Shown: positions 62,983 to 64,000 of the stretch, one piece after another | Layout: every line of letters starts with the position of its first letter | How positions within the stretch are numbered: position 1 is the first letter of the stretch | DNA from: Struthidea cinerea | Lineage: Eukaryota; Chordata; Aves; Passeriformes; Corcoracidae | NCBI GenBank assembly: GCA_013397865.1 | Contig: VZTI01003798.1 | Coordinates: forward strand, 372,001-436,000 | DNA: 64,000 nucleotides | Direction: 5' to 3' | Program-made: the position numbers and the translations under genes | The notes under the pieces: model-generated | What the model was told of the DNA's origin: nothing | The model's database searches: none | The model's input: the letters and a program-made list of their open reading frames with translations, nothing else

Positions 62983-64000
62983 TCAGTCTCCTCTCTTTCC
63001 CAAGATTGGTAATATTTTGACACTTTCTCACATGACATTCTTACAAACAGGCTAGGGAAGTCTAGGCCAGACAAAACTACTACATAACAACTACAACAGA
63101 TTGCAAAACTGGCTGGAAAATGTTTAGCCAGAGACTGAATATCATTAGTTCATGACCAAAATGGAGACACTTTTTGTATTTTTGCAGGGTTATTTATTTG
63201 GTCTTAATTAATGTATTGTATTAGTTATTACATATATTAAAGACCTGAAGGGTAGAAGAGAGATTATTCTCACTAAATCAGTGCATGATATCACCCCGGA
63301 ACACACCACTGCTGTGATAGAGAGCAGCATTAGTATTCAATACCATCCTGATAAACAGGGAAACAGGCTGAAAAAAGTAATACAGCGGAGCAGGGAAGGG
63401 TACACATATAGAGACAAGAATAATAAATTGCATGACCCAGGATCAGGAATGATTGCCTAGACAGCAGTTCTGTGGAAAAGATACGCAGTTTATAATGGAT
63501 TACAAGGGAAACATGAGTCTACATTGTCACTCATTGCAAAAAGACAAATGTCTATACTAGAAAAAGCCCACAAAGGTACAGCCTGGCAAACACTGAATTG
63601 GTTTGTTGTAAAGCACATGTTAGTGCCTTTGTGAACTGTACTATTAACCTCTATGAATTCCTATGAAAAAAATATATTTTTAACCTTTTAAATCGCAACA
63701 CATAAAATAAAAGTAGTACATACATACAAAATGTGGATTATTTTCTGGCTCATGCAGCATTAATGTATTTATTCACAAAATATCTCTTAAAAAATGCTAT
63801 AGATGATGCATTGAAAATTGTAAAATGTTCCCCTGTTGACTTCCACAGATGATTAAATTTACATAGCTGGATATTTTAAGAATTCATTTTCCTGGTATGG
63901 TTTATACAGAATTCATTAAGAGACCAGGAAATAAAATGAAAACAATGATTGTAATTGTCCCCTCCCAGCCTTGTTAGGAGTCATTCCTCAAAGTATTATT
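62983..64000. other. Unique sequence to window end
   Basis: AT-rich sequence without open frames of note, element ends or RNA genes. Confidence 0.5.

Noticed and set aside
1..64000. CRISPR arrays, operons, tRNA or rRNA genes
   Set aside because: No regularly spaced repeats, cloverleaf-like sequences or ribosomal blocks were seen. The repeats present are CR1 and LTR sequences or simple low-complexity tracts.

Overview
This window looks like AT-rich, gene-poor DNA from a bird nuclear genome. The evidence is the mobile-element content. There are many 3' ends of CR1 non-LTR retrotransposons, ending in ATTCTATGA-type octamers or their complement on the minus strand. There is one long decayed CR1 with endonuclease and reverse-transcriptase pieces. 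There are also several isolated endogenous-retrovirus LTRs of avian appearance. A 361-base run of N marks a scaffold gap in a draft assembly. I see no bacterial-style gene organisation, CRISPR array, rRNA or tRNA.

Layout. 1-20 kb is unique AT-rich sequence with a cluster of three short minus-strand CR1 tails near 6.1-7.0 kb. At 20.0-20.9 kb there is a structurally clean solo LTR (perfect 10-bp terminal inverted repeats, 4-bp target duplication) followed by a CR1 5'-region fragment. 21-38.9 kb is mostly unique, with a CR1 tail at 27.5 kb and an unusual pair of overlapping palindromes at 29.2 kb. 38.9-47.9 kb is a repeat island holding an ERVL-like LTR, a second LTR split by a nested minus-strand CR1, a third LTR fragment, and a roughly 2.9-kb decayed CR1 containing the assembly gap. 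48-64 kb is again mainly unique, with CR1 pieces at 48.9, 49.4, 55.9 and 58.2 kb, a GC-rich LTR at 55.5 kb bracketed by 13-bp direct repeats, and a GTTT microsatellite at 62.5 kb.

No host protein-coding gene can be called with confidence. A few short open stretches have plausible splice sites or protein-like composition (about 3.9, 19.7, 32.7, 61.7 and 62.7 kb). They are listed as low-confidence exon candidates that need homology or RNA evidence. The simplest reading is a large intron or intergenic desert. I found no convincing novel biological system. The most informative features are the nested insertions, the LTR boundaries and the template-switch-like palindromes.
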